Shown: positions 11,839 through 25,000 of the stretch, in pieces
Layout of the letters: every line of letters starts with the position of its first letter
Position numbering within the stretch: the stretch's first letter is position 1
Assembly (NCBI GenBank): GCA_015680685.1
Contig: MNCI01015911.1
Coordinates: 1-64,000, forward strand
Source of the DNA: Gnetum montanum
Lineage: Eukaryota > Streptophyta > Gnetopsida > Gnetales > Gnetaceae
Length of the DNA stretch: 64,000 bases
Direction: 5' to 3'
The notes under the pieces: model-generated
What the model was told of the DNA's origin: nothing
Database searches by the model: none
The model's input: only the letters and a program-made list of their open reading frames with translations
Made by a program: the position numbers and the translations under genes

Positions 11839-11961
11839 CTAAGTGTTTGTGCGCTAAGTCGAACATAGGAAATCACTCACATCGTTGGGAGCTTAAATGA
11901 ACCTTAGGGTTAATTAAATGAAAAATTATATAATAGTTAAGTAGCACACTAAATAATAAAG

Positions 11962-14900
11962 ATGTCTTCTTCTCATAAGAGCACTTCACCACCTAGGGAT
12001 CATACTAGAAACAATCGGCAGTCTAAAACACATAATCAAAATCATCCAATTCCTCAACAATATAGGGTGATATATACTCATCCTAATGATTATATACCTT
12101 ATTTTACTTTTATCCTTCATCAAGATGAACAAATGCGCTAGAGAGACTTGCAAGGTAACATAGTGTTACCTCCAGATCGTGGAGTCCCCACCATGCTCTT
12201 CGTGCTTTGGCACAGATCAGCATGACTCAACTCTATGCTGAGTACGTTATAGGTGATGTTGACACAAGGGATTATCATCCCATAGAAGCACAACATATAA
12301 GGGACTTAAGGCAGGAGAGCCACCATACATTGTTGAAGGGCAAAGAGGTGCCACATGTCCTAAGTGAAATTGGAGATGGTGAACCACTTATAACAGGTTC
12401 TCCATCAAATGATGTTGCCCCTCCTAATGATAGTGAGGAGGTGGGGTATCAGAACTTGCACTCCACGTTACACAACCCTAGTTCTGATCCATGTGAATGC
12501 CAACTATTCACTAAGGGAACAACAACACATGACAAGGATGGGCACTCAGATCATCATCACGATTGGGGCCGAAGACATCAAAGAGAAGGTAAGAAACATC
12601 GTCATGGAAATGGTTCTTCTTCTTCCCCTTCATCACATCATTCACCCTCTCCTTCCACATCAGGGCACAGTCATCGAGAGCATAATGATGAGGATAAGAG
12701 TAAGTGAAATGAGAGACCTCGACGAGAGAGTTGAGAGAGAGGAAGAGGGCAATTTAGAGAGTCTAGGCATGAACAAAGGGAAAGTAGGAAACAACATAGA
12801 CATCATAGACATCATGAAAGAGATGATCATGACAAACCCCTACTTGCCACCTGAAGCATGCTAGATATAATGGAGGCTGTGAGAATACCAACAAGGCATC
12901 AAAAGGATAGTTGGATCAAGAGACTTGACATGAACAACATCCCACGCTTCGAAGGAGGATATAATGCTAATTTGTAAAATCATTTACAGGCATTCCACAA
13001 TGCCTGTGCCTTGCAAAACATGGAAAACGAGTGCCAGAAACTGAAGCTGTTTCCCAAGAAACTCATAAAGGAAGCAGAGAGTTGGTACCGGTCCTTAGAA
13101 CTGGAAACCATTAGGAGGTGGTGTATGATGTTAGAGCTCTTCAATGATAAATATCACACGTTCTCTAGAGTGTCTAACTTGCGTAAGCAGATCCAAGGAT
13201 GGAAGAAAGGTACTCATGAACCCTTGGATGCTACCATGGGCCACTACTACGCATTGCTACATCATTGCTCGAGCCATGGTTATGCACAACAAGATCAACT
13301 CCACCATCTTGTAGATGGGCTAAGGTATGAAACTAGGAGAAACCTTGGGACTTATGCCCAAGGGAGACTATCAAAACTTAGATCCCATTAAATTCATCAC
13401 TTGTTGGAAAAAGTAGCCAAAGAAGAAGGGGAGTGACGAAGAAGAGAGAACGTGGAAAAATATAACCACGATCCTTCCCTCCGGAAGAGGAAAGTGAGAT
13501 TTTGCGATGAAGAGGATGAGTCACCACTCAAAGAGTTAGTGAATAGAAAAACCTTGTCACTTCAAAAACTAACAACAGAAGTAGTAGCTAAGGTAGATCA
13601 GATACAGGAATCCTTGGATAGTAGACTTGAACTTGTCCTGAAAATCATAGAGGAGTCTAAGGAGGAACGAAGTAGTGACAAAGATAAGAAAAAACAAAGA
13701 GATTTAGGCCCTGCACGTGACAAGGGTAAGGGAAAAATAACTATCTCCGATGAGGTTATGGATTTAGACACAGAAAATGATGGTGGATGTGAGATCTAAT
13801 AATATGACCATCCTAAGGGATGTTGTCCAATCATCTCACATCTACAAGAGTCTAGGGTGTATGCATTCAACCTGAGACTTAATAGACAGTAGATACCCCG
13901 AAGGTTACCTTATCCCCAAGGTAACCCAAGACAGTTCCACCAACCGTTGACATACTATCCAAGTGGATCTCCACAACAACCCATCGGACAACATCAGTAA
14001 TGGAAATACCCACATTCATGGGGGATGCCACCACTGAAACAACAATACCCTTACCAGCAACCCAATCCTTATGGCTACTACGTGTAGCAGCCAATTTCTC
14101 TAAGTGACTCCATGGGTCACACAACTCCCCAACATCACTACCAAGTTCGGGAGTACTTTAGAAGGACTCCTTCTCCTTCGGGAGATGCTCCACATCTATA
14201 CCATCCTCCTAATCCATCCACCTCTCTTCTGTCAGTAGTTCCCATATCTCCTACTCCAACAATGCAAGGGGAACTCCCTACTCAACCGCAAAAACATAAC
14301 ACTACGAGAGTCGTAAACATCCAACCCACTACTGGTTCTAACAACCACAAAAAGAGAAGACCTTTCCTTAGAACCAAAATCCTAGACAAGCTCTTACAAC
14401 AAGAAGCAGTTGAGTCTGTGATCACTCCTCCAACACACAAGGCTTTGGAGCTCCCTATAGTCCAACATCAGAGCTCAACATATACGGTTATGTTAACACA
14501 TACCATAATCGACTGGATCAAGGTAGGCTACCTTCCTAGGAAACTATCTAACCCTGGAAGTCCCTTAATCTACCTCCAAGTTTCTGGGAATGAACCACAT
14601 AAGGCTCTTCTTGACTCAGGTTCTGAAGTCAACTTAATCTCACGAGAAATGTATCAAGCCTGGAACCTGCCTCAACTTAAGAAGAGCAATATTTAACTAA
14701 AGTTGGCTAACTAGTCCATCACCATTCCCTTGGGATTGGTGGAGGAAATTGTTACCACTGTGTGTGGTTGGTCATACCCAGCCAATTTCCTGGTGATAGA
14801 AGTTAACAACAACGAAGGGGACTTCCCAATTATAATGGGAAGTGCATGACTAAGTACAATAGACGCCTGCCTAGGAATCTATGATCTTTCCTTGGAAATA

Positions 14901-15250
14901 TCTAAGGTAAAAATTTATGGAAAGAACAAGAAGAAGAAAGTTCCATGCATTACATACAATGACTCAGAGGGTGATGACATGGAGGAATCATGGGTGATGC
15001 GAAATTTAACATCTTCTGCATGTAACCGGTGTGCACCAAAGGATAACATTCAAAGGTGCTTGTATGTATGAACCACATAATAATTGGACACCCAGTGGTT
15101 GACAACTGATCAAGGAGGCAGCCCACCAACATGCATGGAATGAACTAGGGAAACAACTCATGCCCACAATGAAGGCATAGATATATTGGAATATGAACAT
15201 CGCCAACTTCCACCCCTTAACCTAAGAACATCAATCGAGCGAAGTTGGAC
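11962..15250 (+). pseudogene. B1 gag-pro polyprotein
   Basis: The start ATG at 11962 gives MSSSHKSTSPPRDHTR; the gags of B2 and B3 also begin MSSS. A stop (12139-12141) and a frameshift near 12190 follow. From 12207 to 14696 one frame runs on, broken by several stops. In order: a His/Ser-rich segment (12560-12700), the gag core (13011-13391, with AESWYRSLELETIRRW and HHLVDGLRYETRRNLGTYAQ), a charged linker (13452-13797), a Pro/Tyr/Gln-rich segment, and a retropepsin-like domain at about 14590-14650 (ALLDSGSEVNLISREMY). The second protease block is visible near 14830. No zinc knuckle was seen. Protease would mature Gag; the copy is dead. Confidence 0.85.
14015..14025 (+). repeat. AGTCATGGGGG-type motif 1 in B1
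   Basis: TTCATGGGGGA at this position lies inside the Pro/Tyr/Gln-rich part of gag-pro, where it encodes HSWG. The equivalent places in B2 (23027-23034) and B3 (34246-34253) also keep CATGGGGG on the element's sense strand. Confidence 0.7.
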
Positions 15251-15306
15251 ACTTCTAAGAAATTCAAATAGACATTCATTATTTTGGATCTCTCCCTTTC
15301 TATTCA

Positions 15307-15317
15307 ATCATGGGGGA
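15307..15317 (+). repeat. AGTCATGGGGG-type motif 2 in B1
   Basis: ATCATGGGGGA marks the border between the protease remnant and the 3' noncoding block. Corresponding sites: 21640-21647 in B2, 33156-33163 in B3, and 53916-53923 in D2, where the motif follows the end of integrase. Confidence 0.75.
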
Positions 15318-17206
15318 GATGGCCACCTGTGCTAGTAAATTGAGGCCCTCAGTTTTTTTTAAGTTTTTGTTTTACACATTTTTATTTTACACGTTTTTTT
15401 TTACACATTTTTTTTTTACAAATTTCTTTAACTTTTCTTTTTTTTTCTACAACATCGTTATAATTTTTCATTTTTTTTGTGTGTGTGTGCATTGCCCACC
15501 TTGTAAGTTTGTCATTTAATAAGTGTTCCTCATGATGGTATGAACTATTTTTATATTGATTGCTAATGTTTGGTTTTTACCTTTAAGTTATGATGTTGAT
15601 ACTAAGGTATGGTTCTTTTGATATAGCAGGCAATAAGTCCACTTCATCCATACATCCACCAGTTCTATGGTCTCTCTCGGCTTGGAAATGTACAGTCCCT
15701 TTCTAATAATAACTATAACAAATCGGTGATTGGGCATTTCCCAAACTAAGGAAGGACTCAAGGATTGAAAAGGGTGTAACTTCAAGGGAACTTGATGCAT
15801 TTGTGTTGGCCATTCTCTTGGGTGCTTGGATGTGTTCTTCTTGAGTTTTCTTACTGTTTCGACATTACTTAATTATTGGGAAGCTAAGCAAACAAAAATA
15901 ACAAATTCTTTGCATGGTGTGGTTCTCACGCATAAACATATAAAACACACAAAAAAGAGTGAGAATTCAAAGCACACCCCTTAGATGAAATAATCCTTTG
16001 TGCTACCAACATTGGTTATGGAACTAAAATAAAAAATTTTCCTCTAACTAAGGCCCTTCTCGCTTCCCATTCTCTTCTCCTTTGTTTCGTCGGAATGGTG
16101 GTGGCTCTGGGTGAAGGCATTCTTGTTACTTCAAGAGGATGGATTGGCCAAATGCATTAATGCGAAGTCACTGGATGTGGTTTTTTTGAGGCTAGACTTG
16201 GAATGGGACTTGCTAAGTCACATTAACCATGAACTACATAAGGGGCTGTACACCACATTGTTCCTGAGATTCCATTCCATTCTCTTCTCTCCATCCTTCT
16301 CTCCATTGTTCACCTCATTGCCGGTTGTATCATTAGTGTATATTTTAGTTGATGTATAATTTTCTTTTTGGTAAATTCTTGTGGTTAAGACTTTAACTCT
16401 TGTTCCAAATGACATTCTTAGAGCCTACAGACTCTTTGAATGTGGGTTTGTTAGGGTATTAAAGGCATGAGCCTGCTTTGGGGAGGACCCACTGACATTC
16501 CTATTTGGTGCACCAGTTGAATTCTTTTCCCTAACATTTTTTGCAATCTAATTTATTTTGTTCATTTCCATCTTGACATCCATTTCATTGATGTTATCGT
16601 TGTCTCTTTTTCTCCATCTTTCTTGTTCTTTCTTCTTTCTCCATTCTATCACTACTGAAGGTTCGCTATTAGTCATGGGGATACAGGGCCCAACTTTTTT
16701 GATTTTCTCCTAACCCCTACACCTTCAGTAGTCACCATGATGATATCTCCAGATCCATACTAGCCATACCATAACTCAGCCAATGGACCTTTCACCGAAG
16801 CAAGGTATCAATTACATTATGATTCATTTACCCTTGCTAATATAAGACTGTGTTGTGTGTGCAGGTGACAATCATGAAACAAGATATTGGATTTGAAAGG
16901 AACACTTGGAATGGAGCAGTGCTGAAGCAGCTATGCAAAGAGCAAGATTGATAGCGTGCTTACAGATGGACAACGAAAGGCGTAATCTTGGCATTGGTAG
17001 CTGCAAAACTTCTTTCTCTCTCTCTTTCTCAGCTACCAAATAAGTCCTGATGTCAAATGTAATATGGTGTTCACTCTTGTTGTCATGAACACCCATTTTT
17101 TCATGTCTTGTAATGATGATATGTTCACATGTCATCCCATTAGTTCCATTTTGAGTCAATAATCCCATACCATCCCAATATTTTGTAAGGAACTCAAAGA
17201 CAAGTT
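15318..17206 (+). other. B1 3' noncoding block
   Basis: About 1.9 kb without credible coding capacity. It includes T-rich runs (15350-15480), a conserved sentence-like stretch GGAGGACCCACTGACATTCC near 16480, and motif 3 (AGTCATGGGGA, 16671-16681). The block is conserved in B2 (19760-21640, inverted), B3 (31010-33155, inverted), the detached piece 26896-28450 and, in part, D2 (52312-53990). Conservation across copies suggests a cis-acting role (packaging, replication or RNA structure) or simple hitch-hiking. Confidence 0.7.
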
Positions 17207-17213
17207 TTTATTT

Positions 17214-17226
17214 AGTCATGGGGGTA
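17214..17226 (+). promoter_or_regulatory. B1 polypurine tract (motif 4)
   Basis: AGTCATGGGGGTA directly precedes the 3' LTR (TGATG at 17227). This is the expected place of the plus-strand primer. The same sequence stands next to the LTRs of B2 (19743-19755) and B3 (30997-31009) on the minus strand. Confidence 0.85.
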
Positions 17227-18049
17227 TGATGTGACACGATATCGCATGGGCTACGATATCATGTACGCGATATCACATCCCACGCAATATCGCGTACGTG
17301 ATATCACAGTGCGCCACCAAGTCTATAAATAAGAGGCAACTCTCCCTTTGTTTCTCATCTAGATCTAGACCCTTAGTGAAAATCTTGTAGTTTTACCTCT
17401 CCAAAGATGGAATATTTTCCATGTGCTCGCAATAGGAGCTCCAAAGTGAATGGATCTTTATTTGAGCAAATATTGTACCTGAACACATGTTTGTGTATGG
17501 AAATAAAGATGAACTTCTTGGATAAACCTTGCAGTGTATGGAATAGGCTAAATAGGATTTTATTTACTGTTATTTACTATTTATCATTTAATTTATTTAT
17601 TAGTTATTAAATCTCTCTCAACCCTTCTCTCCTAGTTAAGTGCCTCAGTACGATTGCTTCGAGCATGTGCGTTACGCTTGGTGATCCCAACAACGATTAG
17701 CGTTTGGTAACCAAGGTTGCATCGGTTCAAGGTGTGAATGGTAAGTGGGAACAGATGCTGACGCTAGGTTAATTAAGACTTAGTTAGTTAGTTAAAGTTA
17801 GTAATTAGTCTCTTCATCCTTTACCTTATCAACATAGGAGATAAAATTGAAAAGCTATAAAAATCATATGCCTCAGACTTACTTCACCATACACTGTGGC
17901 AAATACAAGTAAGTCTGGGAAGACAACGAATAATTAACCTTAAGTGTTCCATGAGGCATGTAGGCACTTAGTCTATGGAGTTCAACTGGATCATGCGTGT
18001 TACGCTCGTATTTGTATGGTTGAGTGTAAGGGTACCTCGCCACTCGTCA
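17227..18049 (+). repeat. B1 3' LTR
   Basis: 823 bp, starts TGATGTGACACG and ends CACTCGTCA, matching the 5' LTR with substitutions and a net loss of about 47 bases, mostly in the palindromic U3 part. TATA box at 17324-17331. The differences between the two LTRs show that this is not a very recent insertion. Confidence 0.93.
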
Positions 18050-18054
18050 ACCAT
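18050..18054. repeat. B1 target-site duplication, right (ACCAT)
   Basis: ACCAT follows the 3' LTR exactly as it precedes the 5' LTR at 10945-10949. Confidence 0.9.
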
Positions 18055-18560
18055 GTTACCACAAGTCTCCTTAAATAAAAAGACACCATTTCCAAACATT
18101 CATAACTTAATAAATTCAACATGTTGAAATGATTTTTCATGGTATTGAACCCATCATTCACCTTGACACTAGATTTAAAGGCTCCATCATAATGATCAAG
18201 TTTTACTTTCTTTACATGAACCTCAGTTAAGTATTCTCTTAGGGAATTTTGCAAATTCCAATAACCTTATCCTTTAGGTTCCATTCTCTATTCTTATAAA
18301 TATATGTTAGCACCTTGATATCTAATGAGTGGATATTGATCTCAATATTAATTATTAGGAAAAAATTGATTGTGGTACTATTCTTAGTGATGTTGGAATT
18401 AATATTAGTGATAATCCTTAGGTGAAATTGGTTTTGATTATGAACTTTGGATGTATATTGGTTTTTATTAGGAGGTTGGATCAAATGATCTAGTAATTGC
18501 TTGATGAAATCTACAAAGGAATCAATATTCCTTGAACTCCATACCATTTTCCTTCTGAAC
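18055..18560 (-). pseudogene. D1 part 2: gag, N-terminal half
   Basis: Minus-strand stretches 18547-18239 and 18254-18060 are the upstream part of the gag interrupted by B1. The second contains KLDHYDGAFKSSVKVNDGF and LLSYECLEMVSFYLRRLVVTW, resembling the start of a retrotransposon gag core (the GxAxxW region). It joins the C-terminal half at 10944 across B1. Frames are broken. Confidence 0.6.
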
Positions 18561-18889
18561 TATGGGATAATTTCCTAATTTCTTTAGGCATATGTTGCAT
18601 GTGTCTTTATAATTTTAACACACTTTACATTTTTTTTCTTAAATAATTAATGCATTTAATCATGAACACATAATTATGACCACTTCAAGCATAATATATA
18701 GAGCTTAGTAATCCTAGTAGGGGTCATCACACTTAGCATCCATGACCTTGGTCCCATTAGGTGCTACACCATCACTTCCTCCACCAAAATCCTTCAGGTT
18801 GAGCACTTGTAGATCTCCATTACCATCAAGCCCTCCCAAACCTCTACAACTATTGATGGTCCCTTTTGTACCTTCTGAGTTCCCATCCA
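18561..18889. other. Unassigned junction between D1 and A3
   Basis: No gene is supported. Near 18678-18715 the sequence GACCACTTCAAGCATAAT resembles the U5 of family-B LTRs (GACCACTTCGAGCATGTG), so a short scrap of a B-type LTR may sit here. Confidence 0.35.
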
Positions 18890-18975
18890 CTACTCCCATT
18901 TCAAATCCCCTATTGCTTAAAAACTTATTAACTCAAAGCTATACATCTATCATTCCCATGTACAAAAAATAAGGT
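18890..18975 (+). pseudogene. A3 second RNase H, left part
   Basis: In the plus frame ending at 18975 the codons read LSFPCTKNK, matching the conserved FPCTNN block of the extra RNase H of Tat elements. The domain resumes in frame at 26063 after the insertion of B2, as EYEALCIKIKIALEEGIKR. The last five bases (AAGGT) are the target-site duplication of B2. Upstream of 18890 the similarity is too weak to follow. Confidence 0.7.
18971..18975. repeat. B2 target-site duplication, left (AAGGT)
   Basis: AAGGT immediately before the left LTR; repeated at 26058-26062 immediately after the right LTR. Confidence 0.9.
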
Positions 18976-19742
18976 TGATGAGTGGCAAGGTACCCCTACA
19001 CTCAACCATACAAATACGAGCATTTCACGCGTGATCCATTCAAACTCCAAGGACTAAGTGCTTACGTGCCTTAATGGAACACTCAAGGTTAATCAATCAC
19101 TGTCTTCCCAAACTTACTTGTATTGTCATGATTGTATGCTTAAGTAAGCTTGAGGTATATGATTTTTATAACTTTTATCTTTTTAATGTCTTATGCTAAT
19201 AGGGGAAGGTAAAGAGAACTAAGTGACTAACTTACATTAACTATTTACTAACTAAGTTCTAATTGTTCCTAACACCAGTATCCATTCCCACTTGTCGCAC
19301 ACATCCTGAACCAGTGCAACGCTACTGGGATTACCAAATGCTAATCGTTACTAGGTTACCAAGCGCTACACACATGCTCGAAGCAGTCGTACTGAGTGTA
19401 CTTAACTAGGAGAGTCAAGGGTTGAGAGAGAGATTAATTAACTAGGAAAGCATTTAAAAATTCAATAATAATTAATTACTATTTAGCTTAATCTGTATGC
19501 TGCAAGGTTTATCATAAAGTTTGTCTTTATTGTCGTACACAAATGTGTGCTTAGGTACAAATTGCTCGAATAAAGATCCATTCACTCTATGACTCCTACT
19601 GTGGGCGCACAAGAATTATTCTAACTCTGGAATGGTAAAAATGCAAGAGTTTAGCTAAGGGTCTAAGTATAACTCCCTTGAACAAGGGAAGCCACTTCTT
19701 ATTTATAGAAGATGATGAAGGACATGATATCGCAACTCATCA
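18976..19742 (-). repeat. B2 3' LTR
   Basis: 767 bp on the minus strand, next to the polypurine tract (CATACCCCCATGACT on the plus strand at 19741). It is shorter than the other B2 LTR because most of the palindromic GATATCGC cluster is missing; only one GATATCGC remains near 19725. Confidence 0.9.
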
Positions 19743-19755
19743 TACCCCCATGACT

Positions 19756-21639
19756 GAATGAAAACTCATGTTCGAGTTTCTTACAAAATATTGGGAAGGT
19801 ATGGGATTATTAACTTGAATGACAACTAATGGTGAATGGGATGACATGTGAATGGATCAATCATTACAATACATGACAATATTAGTGTTCATGACTACAA
19901 GAATGAACACTATACACATTTGACATTTGACCTTATTTGGTAGCTGAGAGAGAAGAGAGAGAGAGAAAGAGAAGGAAAAGAAGATGTGTTGCTACCAATG
20001 CCAAAATTGCGTCTTTCTTTGTCCATCCATAACCATGCCATCAATCTTGTTCCTTGCATGATTGTTCCAGCACCAGTCCATCCTAAGTGTTTCCTCCAAC
20101 ACTAGTTCATTGGTGTATGATTTCCATCTAGACACACAACACAGTCTCATATTAGCAAGGATAAATAAATCACAATGTAGTTGATACCTTGTCTTGGTGT
20201 ATGGTCCATTGGCTAAGTTGTGATATGGTTAATACAGATTTTGGAGATATAACACTGGTGACTACCCAAGGTGTAGGGGTTAGGAGAAAATTGAAAAAAT
20301 TGGAGCAGGACCCCCATGACTAAGAGTGATCCTTCGATAGCGATAGAATGGAAAAATATAAGGAATAAGAAATATGGAGAAAAAGAAACAACGACAATGT
20401 CGATAAAATGGATGTCAGAGATGGAAATGAACAAAATAAATGGTGGTTGTAGCAATGTTTAAGGGAAAGAAGTTAACTAATGCACCAATTAGGAATGCCA
20501 ATGGGTCCTCCCCAAAACAGGCTCATGATCTTAATGCCATGACAGTCCCATATTCAAAGAGTTCGTAGGCTCTAGAAATGTCATTTGGAAGCAAGAGTTA
20601 AAGTCTTAACCACAAGAATTTACCAAAAAGAAAACAATGCATCAACCAAAATAAAGACTACTAATACAACCAGAAATGAGGTGGAAACTGGAGAAAGAAT
20701 GATGAGGAGAAGAGAATGGAAAGAAGTCCCAAGAACAAGGTGGTGTATAGCCCCTTGTGTATTTATGATTAATGTGACTTAGTAGATCTCATTCCAAATC
20801 CAACCTCAAACAATCCACATCCAATGACTTCGCATTAATACACTTGGCCAATCCATCAACTGGAAGTAGCAAGAATGCTTCCACCAAAGAGCCACCACCA
20901 TTCTGAAGAAATGAGAAAGGGAAAATTAGGAAGTGAGAGAGGGCCTTAGTTAGAGGGAATATGTTTGTTTAGTTCCATAACTAGTGCTTGTAGCCTAGAT
21001 GATTATTTTTTCTAAAGGGTGTGCTTTGAATTCTCACTATTCTTTAAATTCTCACTATGTTTTTTTTTTTTGCGTGAAAGCCACACCATGCAAAGACTTA
21101 TTATTTTTATTAGCTCAGCTTCCAGATAATGGAGCAATGTCAAAATGGTAAGGAAAACTCAAGAAGAAAACATCCAAGCACCCAGGAGAATGGCCAGCAT
21201 AAATGCATCAAATCCCCTTAAAGTCACACCCTTTTCAATCCTTGAGTTCTTCCTCAGTTTGAAAAATGCCCAGTCACTAATTCGTTGATATTTTTATAAT
21301 TTAAAGAAAGAGACTGTACATTTCCAAGCCAAGAGAGACCATAGAAATTTCTAAATGCATGGATGATGTGGACTCATCACCTATTATATCAAAAGAACCA
21401 TACCGTAGTATCAACATTATAACTCAAAGGTAAAAACCAAACATTAGCAATCAATAGAATACAGTTCATACCACCATCAGGAGCACTTATTAGGTGATGA
21501 ACTTAACAAAGAAAAAATTACAAAAACAAAAAGTATCAACAATGTTGCAAAACAAAAACAAGAAAAGTTAAAGAAATTTGTAAAACAAAAACTTAAAAAG
21601 GAATTGAGGGCCTTAATTGATCAGTAGAGGTGGTCATCT
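19756..21639 (-). other. B2 3' noncoding block
   Basis: Counterpart of 15318-17206 in B1, inverted. It contains motif 3 (CCCCCATG at 20311-20318) and ends at motif 2 (21640-21647). Stretches such as AATTCTTGTGGTTAAGACTT (minus strand near 20625) are shared with B1 almost word for word. No coding sequence is supported. Confidence 0.7.
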
Positions 21640-22029
21640 CCCCCATGACTGAGTTGGAAAGGGGAGATCAAAAATAATGAGCGGGGTCATCCCTTCTCAA
21701 GGGTATTATGTGCACTGACTGTTCTAGATTCATGGTAAGGTTTGGTCTGTTGCACATTCACAAACAGTGTCTTATTAGAGTGCTTGTTTGAATTTTTTAG
21801 GAATTTCCAACTTTCCCCAATTGATGTTTACAGGTTAAGGTTTGGAAGTTGGCGATGAACCTGCTCAAATTCATCTATGCTTTCAATGTAAGCACTAGTT
21901 GTTTCCTCAGTTAGTTCCATGCACATTAGTGAGTTGTTCACTTGACCAGCTATCAGCCATTGGGTGTCTCTTTGTTGTGTGGCTGCTGCATATAGGCACT
22001 TTTGTAGGTTAAGGTCTTATGCACACTAG

Positions 22030-25000
22030 TTGCATGCAGGCAATGCTAAATTTTGCTCAACCCTTGATCTCTACACACAATGGCACCTTGTGTCACTGTA
22101 TGTGATGCATGGAACTTTCTTCTTCTTGATCTTTCCAAAAGTTTTTTCCTTAGATATTTCTAGGGAAAGATCATGGATTCCTAGACGTTCATCTACAGTA
22201 CTTAGCCATGCCTTTCCCATTATTAGTAGGAAGTCCCCTTTATCGTTATTTACTTTTATCACTAGGAAATCAGCTCGGTACAACCACCCACACACAATGA
22301 TAACAATGTCCTCCACCAGTCCCAAGGGGATAGTGATGGACTGGTCGACCAACTCTAGGTGAATATTACTCTTCCTTAATGAAGGTAGGTTCTAAGCTTT
22401 GTACATCTCTTGTGATATTAGGTTAACCTTAGAACCTGATTCCATAAGAGCTTTACATGGTTCATTCCTAGTGACTTGGAGATAGACTAGAGGGCTTCTA
22501 GGATTAGAGAATTTCCTAGGAAGGTGGCCCATCTTAATCCATTCAGTAACGACATGTGTTAACATAACCGTATGCGTTGAGCTCAGTGTTTGGTTTGAAG
22601 GGAGCTCTGAAGCCTTATTTGATGGAAAGGCATTTAGATGTTCAACCACTTGTGGTTGTGAGGGCTTGGTTGGCCTATTGGTTCTAAAGAAAGGTCTTTT
22701 TTTCATAAGGTTGTTAGAACCAACTATGGGTTGAGGCTTCATAGCCCTCATGACATTGTGTTGCTGCGGTTGAGTAGGGAGTTCCCCTTGCATTACTAGA
22801 GCAGGTGGTAATGGAGCTATCAGTGTGAGAGTTGCAAATGGATTCAAAGGATGGTATGCTTGTGGGTTGTCTCCACTAGGATAAGGAGTTCTAAAATACT
22901 CTTGAGCTTGGTAGTGATGTTGTGTGTAATGTGACAAATAGAGTCATGAGGAGAGATGGGATGTTACACGTAGTAGCCATATGGGTCTGGTTGCCAGTAG
23001 GGGTATTGTTGCCTTGGTGGTGGCATCCCCCATGACTGTGGGTATTGCCACTATTGATGTTGCTCAACGAGTTGTGCTGGAGTTCCACTGGGGTAATATG
23101 TTGAAGGTTGGTGGAAGTGCCTTGGGTTACCTTGGGGATAGGGTAACCGTCAGGGTGCTTGCCATTTATTAAATTTTGGGTTCAGTGCATACACCCCAAA
23201 ATCTTGTAGATGTGAGATTACTGGGCAACATCCCCTAGGATGGTTGTATTGGCATATCTCACATCCACCATCATTGTCTGTGTATGAATCCACAATGTCT
23301 TCGGTGATGGCCATTTTACCCTTACCCTTGTTACGTGCATTGTCTGCTTCTCTCTTTTTCTTTTTTTCATGCTCACTACCTTGCTCCCTAGACTCCTCTA
23401 CAATTTTAAGAATAGTTTCAAACCTACTATCCAGGAAGTCCCACATTTGGTCTACTTTTTCTGATACTTCGGTTAACTTTTGGAACGACAAAGTTTTCCT
23501 ATTCACTATCTCTTCAAGTGGTGACTCTTCTTCCTCCTCATAGAATCTCACTCCCCTTTTTTGGAGGGAAGGATCTTAGTTGTATTCTTCTGCACTTTCT
23601 CTCTTCCATAGCTCACCTTCTTCTTTGGCTACTTGCTCTAGAAATCTATGGATCTGATGAGACCTAAGCTCTGATAACCTTCCTTGGGCATACGTACTAA
23701 GGGTTCTTCTTATTTCATGCCTAAGTCCATCTACAAGATGTCGTAGTTGATCCCGCTGCGAATAACCATGGCCAGGGCAAAGATGTAACAGTGCATAATA
23801 GAAACCCATGGCAGCATCCAAGGGTTCATGATTTCCTTGCTTCCATCCTTGGATTTTCTTTCACAGGTTAGACACTCGAGAGTACATTTGATACTTATCA
23901 TTAAATAGGTCTAACATTGTACTCCACCTCTGAATGGATTCAGGTTCTAAGGACTGGTACTAGCTTTCAGCTTATTTCACTAGTGTCCTTGGGAACAACT
24001 TCAGTTTTTTCAATTCTTTTTCTATGTTTTTCAAGGCACATGCATCATGGAATGCTTGTAAATGATTTTGAGGATCAGCATTGTATCCCCCTTCAAATCA
24101 TGAGATGTTGTTCATGTCTAACCTATTGATCCTACTATCCTTTTGGTGCCTTGTGGGAACTCTTATGGCCTATGTTATATCTAGCATGCTTCTAGTTGTG
24201 AGTAAGGGTTCTTCATGATCATCCCATTCATAGTGTCTATGGTATCTACGTGGTTCCCTACTCTTCCTTCTTCCATTCCTTGATTCCTTAGAGTGCCCTC
24301 ATCCTTGTTCTTGACTGTCTCTTTGATGTTTTCACTCTATTTATGTTTATCCTTATGGTTGGTTTCCTTATGATTTCAGCTAGATACCAAAGGAGAGGGT
24401 GGATGTGATGATGAAGATGAAGAAGAAGGAGAACCATCACCATGATGGTGTTTTCTACCTTCTCTTCTATGGTCTTGGCCATGATCGTGATCACGATCAG
24501 AATAGTTCTCCTTATCGTGTGTTTGTGTTCCTTCTTTGAATAGTTCATGTTTGTGGGTATCAAAACCGAGGTTGTGAATCGTGGAGTGTAGGTTCTGATA
24601 CACCACCTCTTGACCATCGTTAGGAGGAGGAACAGTGTTTGGTGGGGAACCTGTTGAAGAAGGTCCATCACCCCCAATTTCGCTTAAGACGTGTAGAGCA
24701 TTATGAGGCCATTTACCCTTTGAGGATGCATAATAACTCTCCTGTCGCAAGTCCCTTTGACATTGCACTTCTGTGGGATGGTAGTCCCTTGTGTCATGAT
24801 CACATGCAACATATTCCACATACAAAAATAACATGCCTATTCATGAAAGAGCATGAATGAGCATGTTGGGGACTGATCGGTCTAAAGGCAACACTATGTT
24901 ATTTTCCAAGTATCTCCAACATAGTTTTTCATCTTGATGGAGAATAAAGGTAAAATCAAGTACGTACTCATCGTGATGAGTATATACCACATGAAATTTT

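Larger units (their letters stand above)
10950..18049 (+). mobile_element. B1: non-autonomous gag-pro LTR retrotransposon
   Basis: A complete element of 7.1 kb with two LTRs (10950-11819 and 17227-18049) that start TGATG and end CA, a primer-binding site, a polypurine tract and a five-base target-site duplication. Inside are gag and an aspartic protease-like domain only; no RT, RNase H or integrase is present between protease and 3' LTR, where about 1.9 kb of noncoding sequence lies instead. It is inserted in the gag of D1 and needs a partner for movement. Related copies are B2 and B3. The coding frame has several stops. Confidence 0.92.

Noticed and set aside
18742-18972. 76-codon plus-strand open frame rich in Pro and Ser
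   Set aside because: Its right end overlaps the RNase H frame of A3 in another phase, and the composition is that of antisense low-complexity DNA; no motif seen.
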